Of a stretch of DNA of 64,000 nucleotides, positions 22,391 to 35,277 are shown one piece after another. The notes beneath the pieces are model-generated. The model worked only from the letters and a program-made list of their open reading frames with translations, ran no database searches and was not told the origin of the DNA. Numbering within the stretch: the stretch's first letter is position 1; each line of letters begins with the position of its first letter. Origin of the DNA: Nymphaea colorata (Eukaryota; Streptophyta; Magnoliopsida; Nymphaeales; Nymphaeaceae). The DNA lies in NCBI RefSeq assembly GCF_008831285.2, contig NC_045140.1, forward strand, positions 5,995,528 through 6,059,527. The letters run 5' to 3'. The position numbers and the translations under genes were made by a program.

Positions 22391-24331
22391 TTAGCGCTGT
22401 TGCGGACGAAGATTATTGCTTTTTTACAAAGAGGACCGAGACAAGGAGTACTGACGAGGGTATTGGCAGTTAACTCAAGGGACGAAGACGTGATATGGAT
22501 CACCAATGAAGTAATTGGAATCAAGAATACATTCCAATACTATGTTGGGAAAAAGGCGTTGGCAAAAAAACTGATTGGTTCCTCAATGAATATCGTCTTG
22601 ATCCAAATTTTCGAGCTCAACTCAATCTACCAAATGATAGAGTGAGAACAAAAACATATCTCTGTCTACTGGCCCATACTTTGTGTGTCCATGTGCATAT
22701 TGTGCATGCATTTGCATTCATATGGAACTTGCATATAAAGGCCATATCAATATACGGATAGCTAAAAAAAATATGTTGCTATAATTCCCACAATACATCC
22801 CTCATCTTCAACTGCATTTTAAATCATATAAAATTAGATGTTGGATTCATCATAATACATGAATTTATTAAAACAATGATCAAACAAAGTTCCTAAATGC
22901 ATGATTTCTCTAGATTTAGGCAAATCAAGGTAAGTTAGTTGTGTACAGTTTTTTTTATGGAGATTAGAACCATTTTACATTGTTAGGAAGAGACTATGGT
23001 TTTGTTTGGATGACAACTTCAAAAATGACATTTGGTATGCTCTGTTTTATGACATGGATTTTAACCAATTTTAAATTAGAATACGCGCTTGGATACCAAC
23101 ATGAAATGGCATTTTCTAATTAATAATTATTTACTCCCTTTGGCGAATGGTGTTTTGTCAAATACTAAGTTTTTCATGGACCTAATTTGGACTGTCACCC
23201 AAACATGCCTTAAACACTGTTTTGAAGGCAACAACATTTTGCCTCTAGAATGACATTTAGGATGTCACCCAAGACAAACCGCAAGTATAGAGATGTCAAC
23301 AGATCAAATTCAAACCGAATATCCCTTAATCTGATATTCACTTATTTGGATTCAAATGTGAACTAAGAAAAGTTATATCTGAATCCAAATTCAAATCCGA
23401 CTTTTACATATATTTGAATCTGAATCCGATTTTGTACTGAATCTGATTGATCTTCAAAATGCAAGAGCATTGGATATAAGATATTTATTTAAAATTAAAT
23501 CAGATCTAAGTTTGGATCCAAATTCAATCAAATTTTTATGTATATCTGAATCTGAATCCGATCAGATGCCACTTCTCATATCTGAATTCAATCCGCTTTT
23601 TCAATCAGATATGAAGTGTTTTTTTCATATCCTATTCTTTCGGAATGGTTCGGTTGGATATCTGATTCAAATTGGATATATGGACATCCCTATCTAAGTA
23701 CGATACAAAGGTGGTGTGCGACTGCATTTGATCTACTCTGAATTACGATTGTCAGGATTTAATATTTGTAGACTCTCCCTCTATATTTTGGACAAGAACG
23801 TTTTACAACGCAACAAGCAAATAATTATCTCAAGTGTGGACCTCTAGTGTACTATCCTTAGTTTGATAAACCATGGACTTAGGGTGAAACTTTTGTTATA
23901 CTACAACCATGTCGGATCAAATCCCTAGATCTACAGTCTAAAGTAATCAAACATTCCTAATTTGAAACTGAGACCCGAGCATTTTTCAACCATAAAAAAA
24001 ATTATATGGGCAAGAAGGTCCACAATATCCGATCGGACCCAGTTAGACATTACTCTCCTGCTACCACCAAAAAGAAATCGAGCATATTTGATCCAATTAG
24101 TATAATTGCTCATATGCTCAACCGGAAGAGCAATTCTTTTACTGGTTTTTTAAATTCTTGAAAGCAATGGAAGAATGAAGGAAAATTTGGTTTTCACTCT
24201 TCGTTTAAACCGTGTTGAACTAATGGTACTTGGAATTGTGCAATGAACAGGTAGAGTACACAATATGTGAGCTTTATTCTGTAGATGACACATCATCTTC
24301 TTCTTCGGCATCTTCAACTGGATCAAACTAA
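22391..24331 (+). pseudogene. NAC-domain gene, left copy, exons 2 and 3 only
   Basis: Exon 2 (22391-22641) and exon 3 (24251-24331) correspond to those of the gene at 29978-33440. Exon 1 is not present to the left: the gap and satellite are there instead. Exon 2 is 251 nt against 254 nt; the three missing bases are one G from each of two GGGG runs and one A from a run of six. The frame is therefore scrambled between the first and third deletion and restored at the end. Splice sites and the exon 3 sequence are unchanged. Either this is a young pseudogene, or the deletions are consensus errors next to the gap and the gene is intact with exon 1 in the gap. Confidence 0.75.
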
Positions 24332-24545
24332 CAAGCTCTATGATGGAAGTAAAAGAAGCAAGTTCCATGATCGAGTGAGAGCAGGAGAATGCATACTCGC
24401 TAGCTGCCTCCCATTAAAGGCCATGAATCAAGAACTGGTGGCATCACCCTTAGCACTGCAGCGACATACAGGAGGGGAAGCTAATTAACTAGAATTAGTG
24501 GAACTTTTTTAATGCTAAGTTTGTTTGTTGTTTTTTCATTCTCTC

Positions 24546-24590
24546 TTATATATATATATATATATCTATATATATATATATATATATTCA
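24546..24590. repeat. AT microsatellite
   Basis: A (TA)n run broken by one tc. The right-segment counterpart (33656-33690) is shorter, as expected for a variable microsatellite. Confidence 0.9.
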
Positions 24591-24834
24591 GGAACTATTG
24601 GCATTAATTTTTCATCAATCCAATGGATGGGAATGCTACGATTTTACTGCTTCTAACTCCTCCTTGACTGCAATTTGCTCTTTCTGTTCTCCATTTCAAG
24701 CTGCATTTCCAGTAAAACATGTTTCCTCTCCTCCTCACTGTGGTTCCTCCTTCCTTAACTATCACTTTCTGACTTGTCTCTCCCTGGACTAATGCAATGA
24801 TGGAGAATTGTTGGCTTTGGATGGGGATCTTACG

Positions 24835-25110
24835 CGGCTGTATAGATGGACGGAAGGGAAAGGGAAGGGAGGGATGACAATGAAAGGGAAGGAAAGGAGG
24901 GGAAGAAAATGAGGAGGAAAGGGAAGGAAAGGAAAGAAAAAGATGGTTAAAAATTGTTTGGATAGAAAGAAAAAGAAAAACCAACCATTTTCATTTCTAT
25001 CTCTATCCCTTTAATTTGGAAGAATTGGATTTACATTATCACATGTTTATTTATTTATTTATTTTCTTTTCTTTCTCTCCTTCTTAATTAACCAACCAAA
25101 CACATGAATA
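24835..25110. mobile_element. Second foldback (MITE-like) element, left copy
   Basis: A purine-rich left half (repeated ggaaaggg) is followed by a pyrimidine-rich right half ending in ccaaccaaacacatga, the same ending as inside the first foldback. The two are therefore probably related families. The counterpart in the right segment is at about 33935-34210. Confidence 0.45.
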
Positions 25111-25291
25111 AAGCCGATAAATCATCAAGCATGGTTTTAACATTAGGTCATACTTGAGTTTGGTCCTAATAAAGTCGACAAATAAAAATGAAAAATTTTA
25201 GGTCTTATCAAAGAGACTTTTTGGATGAGTGAAACAGAAAAAAAAAGAAAGAAGAAAAAAAGAGATGAAGTGATTTAGGAGAAAATGACTT

Positions 25292-25299
25292 ACACACAC

Positions 25300-25336
<37 letters not shown>
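25292..25336. repeat. AC microsatellite
   Basis: A (CA)n run with one cg interruption. The counterpart is at 34393-34423. GA-rich and AT microsatellites follow at 25490-25510 and 25566-25581. Confidence 0.9.
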
Positions 25337-25337
<1 letters not shown>

Positions 25338-25948
25338 AAGTGTATGATCATTCCTAAAAGATTATTTTAAGCCAAAAGAAATAGAGAAAAAAGGGAGAGG
25401 GAAATAAATTTAGAAAGAGAAAGAAGGAGATGGAGAAAGATATATATGTGTGTGTGAAATCGATAAAAGAGGACTTTAAATCAGTGGGAGAGAGAGAGAG
25501 AGAGAGAGAACGAGATTTTAGAAAGAGAAAGAGGGAGATGGAGAAAGATTTTAGAAAGAGAGAAAATATATATATATATACCCTTTGCTTAGCAGCAAAG
25601 ACGAGCACTTGAAATTTTGAAAACAAAAACATGTTTAGAATGACATCTCAAGTTTAACCACTTGCTTGATTGGGTTATTTGAGTTTGTTGTAGGCATAAC
25701 CTCTTACCTGTATGGGTTTGGCAAGATTGAGTTCAGGTTTAACAGTTTAATTGAGTAGGTTGTTTTGGCTTCCGTCCAAGTGTAACCCTTTATCTGCATA
25801 GGTTGCTCTTGAGTTTTTACATAATAATACTAAAAAAATGCCCAAGTGTAATTATTATTTTTACAACTGAGGAAGACTCAAAGAGATGAAAGATAAAATA
25901 TGGATAACATAAGTATTTGTCATTGATTAAAATGTGAATATAAGAGGA

Positions 25949-26131
25949 CTAAACATACAATTTCTTGAGATGAAGAGTGTTAACTGGATGAGAGAGTTTC
26001 ACCTGATCAACATCAATCAATCTATATGAGTTATTGGGCAAGACTTCCTTAACAACATACAAGTTTTCCAAATTGGGAACAAACTTGCCATGAGGTCTTC
26101 CTTTGAGATACACCACGGATCGTTGGACCAA
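25949..26131 (-). pseudogene. Ty3/gypsy retrotransposon fragment, C-terminal end of integrase
   Basis: A 60-codon minus-strand frame resembles the end of plant Ty3 polyproteins: a K-F-V-P-N block, then Y-V-V-K-E-V-L, then Y-R-L-I-D, then an H-P-V-N-T-L-H-L-K-K ending. This is the segment that normally follows the integrase core. Nothing of reverse transcriptase or LTRs is visible around it, so it is an isolated relic. The right-segment copy at about 35650-35830 carries a TAG in place of a Leu codon. Confidence 0.65.
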
Positions 26132-26339
26132 GTTATTCAGATTGAAATGTCTCTCTATAACTGACTTGCAAATTGTCTGGCCACCGTTTTACAATAGGCT
26201 TCAGCATGCTCAACCACCTTTAACATTTTTTCAAATAACAAATCGAGTTGCATCAATATCTTTTGTTGGTACTGATTTAGAGGAAGTTCTATAAGAGAAG
26301 CAAACTTCCAAGCATGCTATAATATATACAGGATGTTCT

Positions 26340-27030
26340 ATAATGATAGGAAGGGCCGCAATGGACATGGCAATGCACACGGTTACGAGAGAATGAGAAT
26401 AACAATGTGTTTGCGAAGAATATGATATGTAAACAGAGACAAATTAATGCAATAACGATAGGAAGGGCCAAAATGGGCACGACAATATGCATGGTGACGA
26501 GTGAATGAGATAACAATGACTGTATAAAGAAGGCAATAAGTAAATTGACACCCAGTAATGCAAAAAATTATGTAACAAAATAATGAGATAATAACGAGTC
26601 TATCATAACAAGAGAAAGAGATAACAACAAAAAGGACATGAATAGATACAATAGGGCACACGGTGATGAGAGAATGAGATTGCAACACATCTACAGAATA
26701 CGTAAATTGGTACGTACATGAGAGAATGATATAATAATGTGTCTGCCAAGATGACAATAATTAAACAAAAATGAATTAATGTGATAGAATGGATATGACA
26801 TGCCACGGGGTGACGAGAGAATGAGATAATCAGATAACGCCTCTATAGAGAATGCATAGTTGCGTACGAAGACGAGAGAATGGGATAACAATGTATCTGT
26901 ATGAAGACGAGTAAATGTGTTAATTAAATGAAGACAAACTAATGTGATAATTAAACGAGAGAATGAGATAACATAGCGTTTACAAATGTGTTAATTAGAA
27001 GAAATGTTTACAATGACACAACAATTAACA
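26340..27030. repeat. Diverged minisatellite with gagagaatgagataacaatg-like core
   Basis: Two clear units of about 114 bp start near 26343 and 26457 (each opening with gataggaagggcc). More decayed units follow to about 27030, all sharing a cgagagaatgagataac core. The counterpart lies at about 36030-36720. Overlapping minus-strand open frames are by-products of the repeat. Confidence 0.7.
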
Positions 27031-27853
27031 GGACTGGTTACAAGGATGATATTATTCAAATCTAAATACATCTACTTGTTTGAATCAAGTTTCTAAAAGA
27101 TCTTCTAATCCTATTGGTAACATCAGCTTGGGTGAAGCTAGTTTCTTTCCAGATGTTATCTTCTACATGTATGTTATCACAAACACACCTCAATCATAGT
27201 TGTTTCTTTGTTGTGAACATTTTGCTGGTAAAAGTTTGTAGTTGTCAAACATTTTGATGTGGGAGACATGTCTGAGGCAATATTTCTATAAAAGTACCAA
27301 AACTTCTTAAACAAGAAATAGAAGTTATCTTAACAACAGTTAAGGATAAACAGCATATCAGTCCGTAGAGGTCTTCCACAATTTGGTAGTCACCATAGAC
27401 TACACGTGGATCGTATATGTGCACTTGTTTTTTTTTTTTTATGTTGTGGAGGATGTACAATACAATATGTGCCCTTTCCACCCATACTGAAGGAAACAAA
27501 ATTTGAAAAATATGGGCAATAGAAAACAACCATAATAGGGTAAAATAAGAGCAAGAGATTTAAGAAACTACGAAAAGAACAACCATTTCAACTTCAACAA
27601 TGAACTCATTTTTATTTCCGACTATGACATCTGTCATCAAGGCCATAGTGTCATCCGTCAATGGAAACAACACAACATGCTGTTATACATATGTTAGTAT
27701 GAACAATAATTTTCCCAACGTGAAGGTTACATAATGGAATATAACAATATGAAAGATATGTACCATGAAATCAGCCCTTATAGGATATCTTCTAAGGCCT
27801 AGATTTTGATGCATATGCTCTAAAAGGTCAACAAAATAATTCAGACTAATATT

Positions 27854-29894
27854 GGTTACTTGCTTTTGAGATAATAAAATATTATGAGATAATGGACGGA
27901 TATATGAGATAACACTAAATATAAGAATGAGATAATGTTTACGATATGATAAAATATTTATAACATAATGCTATAATCGGGAAAAAAAACAAAAACATTT
28001 TTTTATTACTTAAAAAGGTGTATTGGTCATGAAGATATGCATATACAAAATAACAAATTTTACCTTTATCAAATCCCCAAATCTTAATTTCGTGGTTTTC
28101 GTTTTTATCGCTACAAAAAGCTTCTCTTTGTAATAATCATGGGATTTTTTTTGTCATATTTAAAATGACGCATGAAATTATATACACAAAGGTGACGTAT
28201 ATAAGCAGCTTGGCGCCCTAGCCCCTTCAAAGGTTGCATTTTTTTTCGTCTTGAGGGTCCCTTTTGTCTCTCCTCAGTTTTGATGTCGTTTTGTGGTTTT
28301 GTTCCCTATTGGTCCTTTCAGTTCCTAATGCTACCCTTCCTTCCTCTGCATTGCAACGTGGCACCTCATCACTATTACCTTCACCCACTCTACCTTGCTC
28401 TGCTTCGGTTATCTTGCATCTTTCTTCTTAGTACGCTTTGCTGATTCCAGAGTTTTCCCTACTCATCTTTTTCTTGGCCTCATCTTTTTTTGTTGAACGT
28501 GCGAGTGCTAGCCTTTCCTCATGAAGCCATCTCTTTCGACGAGTGTATGTCCGGATCACATTTTTTCCTACGATCTCGGCTTGAACCGTGTTTGCCTTGG
28601 ATGAACATCTTCTTCCTCCTTTGCAGCTGTCTGACAAAGAATTGGTAGTTGTTTTCCCCTGGGGGGTGCTTAGTTGAAAAGATGTTTGATTCCCTCCAAG
28701 TCACTTGCCCTTTCCTAAGGTTCCGGAGTTGAAATCCTTTTTATCTGGTTGTCCTTGGGCTAGGAGATCATTCCCCATGAGCCTCAGTGATCTATGGTGA
28801 AAAAAGGTCAGAAGATGATGCCCAATTCAGACCCTCCTCAAAGATTGTCTGAGATTCGATGACCCAAGCTCTTCTTTCGATAGCTGGTCGGCTGTCATCT
28901 CTTCACATTCTTCTTTGGTCGTTGGCTCTCCTCTTGGTGGATGTTCTGGTTTACCTGGGCTGCTTGAGTTTGCCTCTTGGCCACCGTTGTGGGGCTCTCT
29001 AGGTTCGGTTCCGTCTTTCTGTTGTGATTATTTGTGGTGATAATTCTTTTTGGCTTTTGGCATTGTGCTGGTCGAGGATTTGTTGTTGTTGCTTGGGTTT
29101 GGATCGATGGGATCTTTTTGTTGATTGTGGATTTTCTTGACTGTTCTTTTTATTTGTGTGTGTGTGTGTGTGTGGTATGTTTCATTTTTTATTCTCTTGT
29201 TTGGAGGTTATGTCTTGGTCTTTTGATCGTTGTTCCCCTTTATTAGAGGTGGAAGTTATAGTAGTGTTTAAAGGAGTTCTTTGCTCTCCCTCACACATCT
29301 GCACCTGCGCCTGCGCACACTCACACACACACACACACACAGGACAAAGTAGTAGTTCAACAGATCTTTTTGAAATGTGAAATCATTTAAATAATTACCT
29401 TTTTATGATCATCAAAAAGTCAAATATTTTACTTCAGCTATATTGTTTTGGAAACTAAATAATTTATTTTAGGTAATGTTTTGGAAATATAATAGGTCAA
29501 TGGGTGTAAATGAGAGATTATTATGAGCATAACAACTTACTACATCCAAATTATAAAGATAATTTATCAAGTGTAGAAATAAATCCAAGAAAATACACAT
29601 GCAAGATAATCATTTATCAACCCTAGAAATCGATCCAAAAAAGAATACTTATCTTCCAAACCTTCTCACACTTGAGAACATCATGCTGGATAAGCCACCT
29701 ATACATCTTTCATATAAAAAGTGACACTTCCAAAAGATGCATGTGATCTTATAAGTTCTTATTGTGTAGTGAGTTTATAAGATTTTTAAGAAATATATAT
29801 GGATAAAAAGGATTTGGTTGTGGGAAATCCAAAAAAAGGAATGTGCACCCTAAAATGCAAAAAAAAAAAAAGATTGATCCACCACTTTTCTAAG
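27854..29894. other. Single-copy stretch between duplicated segments, no gene recognised
   Basis: This stretch is AT-rich up to about 28190, then T-rich with moderate GC to about 29250. It contains only short unsupported frames. A (TG)n run lies at 29155-29174 and a (CA)n run at 29320-29341. The part from 29400 is the upstream region of the NAC gene. Confidence 0.6.
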
Positions 29895-29901
29895 TATAAA
29901 A
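29895..29901 (+). promoter_or_regulatory. TATA box of the NAC-like gene
   Basis: TATAAAA followed by ggg lies 77 nt before the ATG at 29978. That leaves room for a short 5' leader starting about 30 nt downstream of the box. The start itself sits in a good context (accATGG). Confidence 0.6.
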
Positions 29902-29977
29902 GGGTGCTTATGGTGAAAGTTATACCACCACCCACTTTGGAGGCTAGAGAGAGCGAGGAGCTACAGGGTTTTTAACC

Positions 29978-32900
29978 ATGGCTTTTGCAGGGACCCACTT
30001 GATAATGGTTCACTTGATCCCAAAGCATAAGAACCCAAATGAACGTCAGACGATCCAAGAGTTGGATATATATCGTTCTGATCCTTGGGACCTAACAGGT
30101 AGAGATCTATATCTCTCTTGAAGCTTTTAATTGCAGTATCGTATAGTTTTATGTATTTTGTATTTTTTTCCCCAAAATAGTTGATTTAAGAGCACTTTGT
30201 ATTATTGTGGTGTAACTTATTTTTGAATCTAAACACACTTTCACCACAACTTGCATGATGTCCACAAAGGTAGAACTAATAATGTAACAACCCGACCTCC
30301 TCTTAGAAGGGGTTTACCATATCTCAACCTGCTCCATAGTAGCTTTGGTTCCTGTCTGAAAAAAACTAAGAAATAGGACAACCAATCATATAACAACCCC
30401 CTTTATAGGTTTTTGAAAATCTCTCATACTCTTGAATACATGACTAAACTTATCATTGTGAAGTGTTACAATTCAGTCCTTTTAAAGCATACACTTCTGC
30501 ATACAGGACCCGAAGTTAATGTGTTGAACAGTTCTCTGATATCATTGTAACAACTAGGTCCATACATCGGGCTCAAACTCATGGTTTGGTGGATCTCAGC
30601 CCACCCCTTAACAAGTTTGGTTTCTGCCACCAACAAGACTAGAATTTAGTACAACCAATCACATAACAACCCTCTATACTTGAAGTTCTCTCAATAATCT
30701 TTAATATGAGATTAAACATTCATAGTAGGGGGCTGAACTATATTTTTTAAAAAAAATTAAACTGGCCAAACTATATTATTCAAAAATTTTGAAGAGAAAA
30801 TGTAAAAATTTTCTAAAATAATAATTTCTTTTCCAAAATCACATGCAAGCATATATATATAGCCCTTGTCAGCCCTGGCTTCAACCTTGTATTTCCGCTC
30901 AAGTGCTAACAGGGAAGTAGAAAAAAATATCCATAAAAGGGTCATGTTAAAAGATGTTTATGCCATGTTTGGATGAGGAAAAGAGGGAAATGGAGGAATG
31001 GAAACGAAAGAAAAGGAATGAGGAGGGAAATAAGAAGAAAGGAAATAATGTCAAACATCTTTCTTTTGCATCTTAATCTCTTCAATTTTGGAGCGATTGG
31101 ATTTACATTGATTATTCCTTCCCTTTCCTTACCTCTCATTTTCTCTCTCTTGCATCCAAACAGGTTTTTTTTGTCGTCCTTTCTTTTCCTTCATTTTTAA
31201 TTAGCCAACCAAACACATGAATGACTGTCCTTTCCCTCCCTTCATCTTCCTTTTCCTCCATCCAAAAGAGCATAGTGTAACTTGGTTAGGCTAGCCGCTG
31301 GTAGATCACTAATCACTTGTTCGATTCTCGCAGATGTCAACCTCCTGAAAATTACAAGAAAAAAAAAACTTTCCATATCAATATTTACGTGACAAAGATT
31401 TGCAATAAAGCATTTTAGGATTTTAGGGTTGCCATTAACATCGTTGTCTTTGTTCTTTGTTCTTTTTTCTTGCCATTTCTACAGTTAGCGCTGTTGCGGA
31501 CGAAGATTATTGCTTTTTTACAAAGAGGACCGAGACAAGGAGTACTGACGAGGGGTATTGGCAGTTAACTCAAGGGGACGAAGACGTGATATGGATCACC
31601 AATGAAGTAATTGGAATCAAGAATACATTCCAATACTATGTTGGGAAAAAAGGCGTTGGCAAAAAAACTGATTGGTTCCTCAATGAATATCGTCTTGATC
31701 CAAATTTTCGAGCTCAACTCAATCTACCAAATGATAGAGTGAGAACAAAAACATATCTCTGTCTACTGGCCCATACTTTGTGTGTCCATGTGCATATTGT
31801 GCATGCATTTGCATTCATATGGAACTTGCATATAAAGGCCATATCAATATACGGATAGCTAAAAAAAATATGTTTGCTATAATTCCCACAATACATCCCC
31901 TCATCTTCAACTGCATTTTAAATCATATAAAAATTAGATGTTGGATTCATCATAATACATGAATTTATTAAAACAATGATCAAACAAGAGTTCCTAAATG
32001 CATGATTTCTCTAGATTTAGGCAAATCAAGGTAAGTTAGTTGTGTACAGTTTTTTTTATGGAGATTAGAACCATTTTTACATTGTTAGGAAGAGACTATG
32101 GTTTTGTTTGGATGACAACTTCAAAAAATGACATTTGGTATGCTCTGTTTTATGACATGGATTTTAACCAATTTTAAATTAGAATACGCGCTTGGATACC
32201 AACATGAAAATGGCATTTTCTAATTAATAATTATTTACTCCCTTTGGCGAATGGTGTTTTGTCAAATACTAAGTTTTTCATGGACCTAATTTGGACTGTC
32301 ACCCAAACATGCCTTAAACACTGTTTTGAAGGCAACAACATTTTGCCTCTAGAATGACATTTAGGGATGTCACCCAAGACAAACCGCAAGTATAGAGATG
32401 TCAACAGATCAAATTCAAACCGAATATACCCTTAATCTGATATTCACTTATTTGGATTCAAATGTGAACTAAGAAAAGTTATATCTGAATCCAAATTCAA
32501 ATCCGACTTTTACATATATTTGAATCTGAATCCGATTTTGTACTGAATCTGATTGATCTTCAAAATGCAAGAGCATTGGATATAAGATATTTATTTAAAA
32601 TTAAATCAGATCTAAGTTTGGATCCAAATTCAATCAAATTTTTATGTATATCTGAATCTGAATCCGATCAGATGCCACTTCTCATATCTGAATTCAATCC
32701 GCTTTTTCAATCAGATATGAAGTGTTTTTTTCATATCCTATTCTTTCGGAATGGTTCGGTTGGATATCTGATTCAAATTGGATATATGGACATCCCTATC
32801 TAAGTACGATACAAGGTGGTGTGCGACTGCATTTGATCTACTCTGAATTACGATTGTCAGGATTTAATATTTGTAGACTCTCCCTCTATATTTTGGACAA

Positions 32901-33440
32901 GAACGTTTTACAACGCAACAAGCAAATAATTATCTCAAGTGTGGACCTCTAGTGTACTATCCTTAGTTTGATAAACCATGGACTTAGGGTGAAACTTTTG
33001 TTATACTAACAACCATGTCGGATCAAATCCCTAGATCTACAGTCTAAAGTAATCAAACATTCCTAATTATGAAACTGAGACCCGAGCATTTTTCAACCAT
33101 AAAAAAAAATTATATGGGCAAGAAGGTCCACAATATCCGATCGGACCCAGTTAGACATTACTCTCCTGCTACCACCAAAAAGAAATCGAGCATATTTGAT
33201 CCAATTAGTATAATTGCTCATATGCTCAACCCGGAAGAGCAATTCTTTTACTGGTTTTTTAAATTCTTGAAAGCAATGGAAGAATGAAGGAAAATTTGGT
33301 TTTCACTCTTCGTTTAAACCGTGTTGAACTAATGGTACTTGGAATTGTGCAATGAACAGGTAGAGTACACAATATGTGAGCTTTATTCTGTAGATGACAC
33401 ATCATCTTCTTCTTCGGCATCTTCAACTGGATCAAACTAA
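29978..33440 (+). CDS. Small NAC-domain protein, three exons
   Basis: Model: exon 1 29978-30098, exon 2 31485-31738, exon 3 33360-33440. Donors are gtagag and gtgaga; acceptors are acag and acag; the phases match (1, then 0). The product is 151 residues. Exon 1 carries the end of subdomain A and subdomain B (I-Y-R-S-D-P-W-D-L). Exon 2 holds subdomains C and D (F-F-T-K, G-Y-W, V-I-G-I-K-N-T, Y-Y-V-G-K, K-T-D-W-F-L-N-E-Y-R-L). Exon 3 gives a short subdomain E (Y-T-I-C-E-L-Y) and a Ser-rich end. NAC proteins are plant transcription factors, usually 250 or more residues with a C-terminal activation region, absent here. The GFRFHPTDEE start is degenerate, and the W-K-A-T-G DNA-contact motif reads W-Q-L-T-Q, so ordinary DNA binding is doubtful. 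It could be an expressed small NAC or an early pseudogene. Confidence 0.75.
30287..30725. repeat. Two diverged tandem copies of an intronic repeat
   Basis: Two copies, about 30287-30530 and 30546-30720, each start with gtaacaac and share a g-caaccaatca-ataacaaccc block and a tctctcataat-like end. They lie in intron 1 of the NAC gene, just before the duplicated segment starts. They may be LTR-derived, which I could not confirm. Confidence 0.55.
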
Positions 33441-34391
33441 CAAGCTCTATGATGGAAGTAAAAGAAGCAAGTTCCATGATCGAGTGAGAGCAGGAGAATG
33501 CATACTCGCTAGCTGCCTCCCATTAAAGGCCATGAATCAAGAACTGGTGGCATCACCCTTAGCACTGCAGCGATATACAGGAGGGGAAGCTAATTAACTA
33601 GAATTAGTGGAACTTTTTTAATGCTAAGTTTGTTTGTTGTTTTTTCATTCTCTCTTATATATATATATATATATCTATATATATATATTCAGGAACTATT
33701 GGCATTAATTTTTCATCAATCCAATGGATGGGAATGCTAAGATTTTACTGCTTCTAACTCCTCCTTGACTGCAATTTGCTCTTTCTGTTCTCCATTTCAA
33801 GCTGCATTTCCAGTAAAACATGTTTCCTCTCCTTCCTCACTGTGGTTCCTCCTTCCTTAACTATCACTTACTGACTTGTCTCTTCCTGGACTAATGCAAT
33901 GATGGAGAATTGTTGGCTTTGGATGGGGATCTTACGCGGCTGTATGGATGGACAAAAGGAAAAGGGAAGGGAGGGATGACAATGAAAGGGAAGGAAAGGG
34001 AGGGGAAGAAAATGAGGAGGAAAAGGAAAGGAAAGAAAAAGATGGTTAAAAATTGTTTGGATAGAAAAGAAAAAGAAAAAACCAACCATTTTCATTTCTA
34101 TCTCAATCCCTTTAATTTTGGAAGAATTGGATTTACATTATCACATGTTTATTTATTTATTTATTTTCTTTTCTTTCTCTCCTTCTTAATTAACCAACCA
34201 AACACATGAATAAAGTCGATAAATCATCAAGCATGGTTTTAACATTAGGTCATTACTTGAGTTTGGTCTTAATAAAGTCGATAAATAAAAATGAAAAATT
34301 TTAGGTCTTATCAAAGAGACTTTTGGATGAGTGAAACAGAAAAAAAAAGAAAGAAGAAAAAGAGAGAGGAAGTGATTTAGGAGAAAATGAC

Positions 34392-34425
<34 letters not shown>

Positions 34426-34437
34426 AAGTGTATGATC

Positions 34438-35061
34438 ATTCATAAAAGATTATTTTAAGCCAAAAGAAATAGAGAAAAAACGGAGAGGGAAATAAATTTT
34501 AGAAAGAGAAAGAAGGAGATGGAGAAAGATATATATGTGTGTGTGTGAAAATCGATAAAAGAGGACTTTAAATCAGTGGGAGAGAGAGAGAGAGAGAACG
34601 AGATTTTAGAAAGAGAAAGAGGGAGATGGAGAAAGATTTTAGAAAGAGAGAAAATATATATATATACCCTTTGCTTAGCAGCAAAGACGAGCACTTGAAA
34701 TTTTGAAAACAAAAACATGTTTAGAATGACATCTCAAGTTTAACCACTTGCTTGATTGGGTTATTTGAGTTTGTTGTAGGCATAACCTCTTACCTGTATG
34801 GGTTTGCCAAGATTCAGTTCAGGTTTAACCGTTTAATTGAGTAGGTTGTTTTGGCTTTCGTCCAAGTGTAACCCTTTATCTGCATAAGTTGCTCTTGACT
34901 TTGTACATAATAATACTAAAAAAATGCCCAAGTGTAATTATATATATATACACACACACTTACATGTATGATCATTCATAAAATATGATTTTAAGCCAAA
35001 AAAATAGAGAAAAATGACAGAGGGAAATAAATTTTAGTAAGAGAAAGAAGGAGATGGAGAA

Positions 35062-35136
<75 letters not shown>

Positions 35137-35236
35137 AAAATTGATAAAGAGGACTTTAAATCAGAGGGGGAGAGAGAGAGAGAACGAGATTTTAGAAAGA
35201 GAAAGAGGGACATGGAGAAAGATTTTAGAAAGAGAG

Positions 35237-35277
<41 letters not shown>

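Larger units (their letters stand above)
21664..27853 (+). repeat. Duplicated segment, left copy
   Basis: This matches 30752-37553. It begins at the gap and the similarity ends at about 27853, after the shared attggttacttgct. From 21664 to about 25640 the difference is almost only one-base length changes in homopolymers; beyond that, true substitutions rise to several percent. It holds NAC exons 2 and 3, foldback elements, microsatellites, a Ty3 fragment and a diverged minisatellite. Confidence 0.93.

Noticed and set aside
25354-25632. Ser/Leu-rich minus-strand frame
   Set aside because: It is a translation of GA and AT microsatellites.
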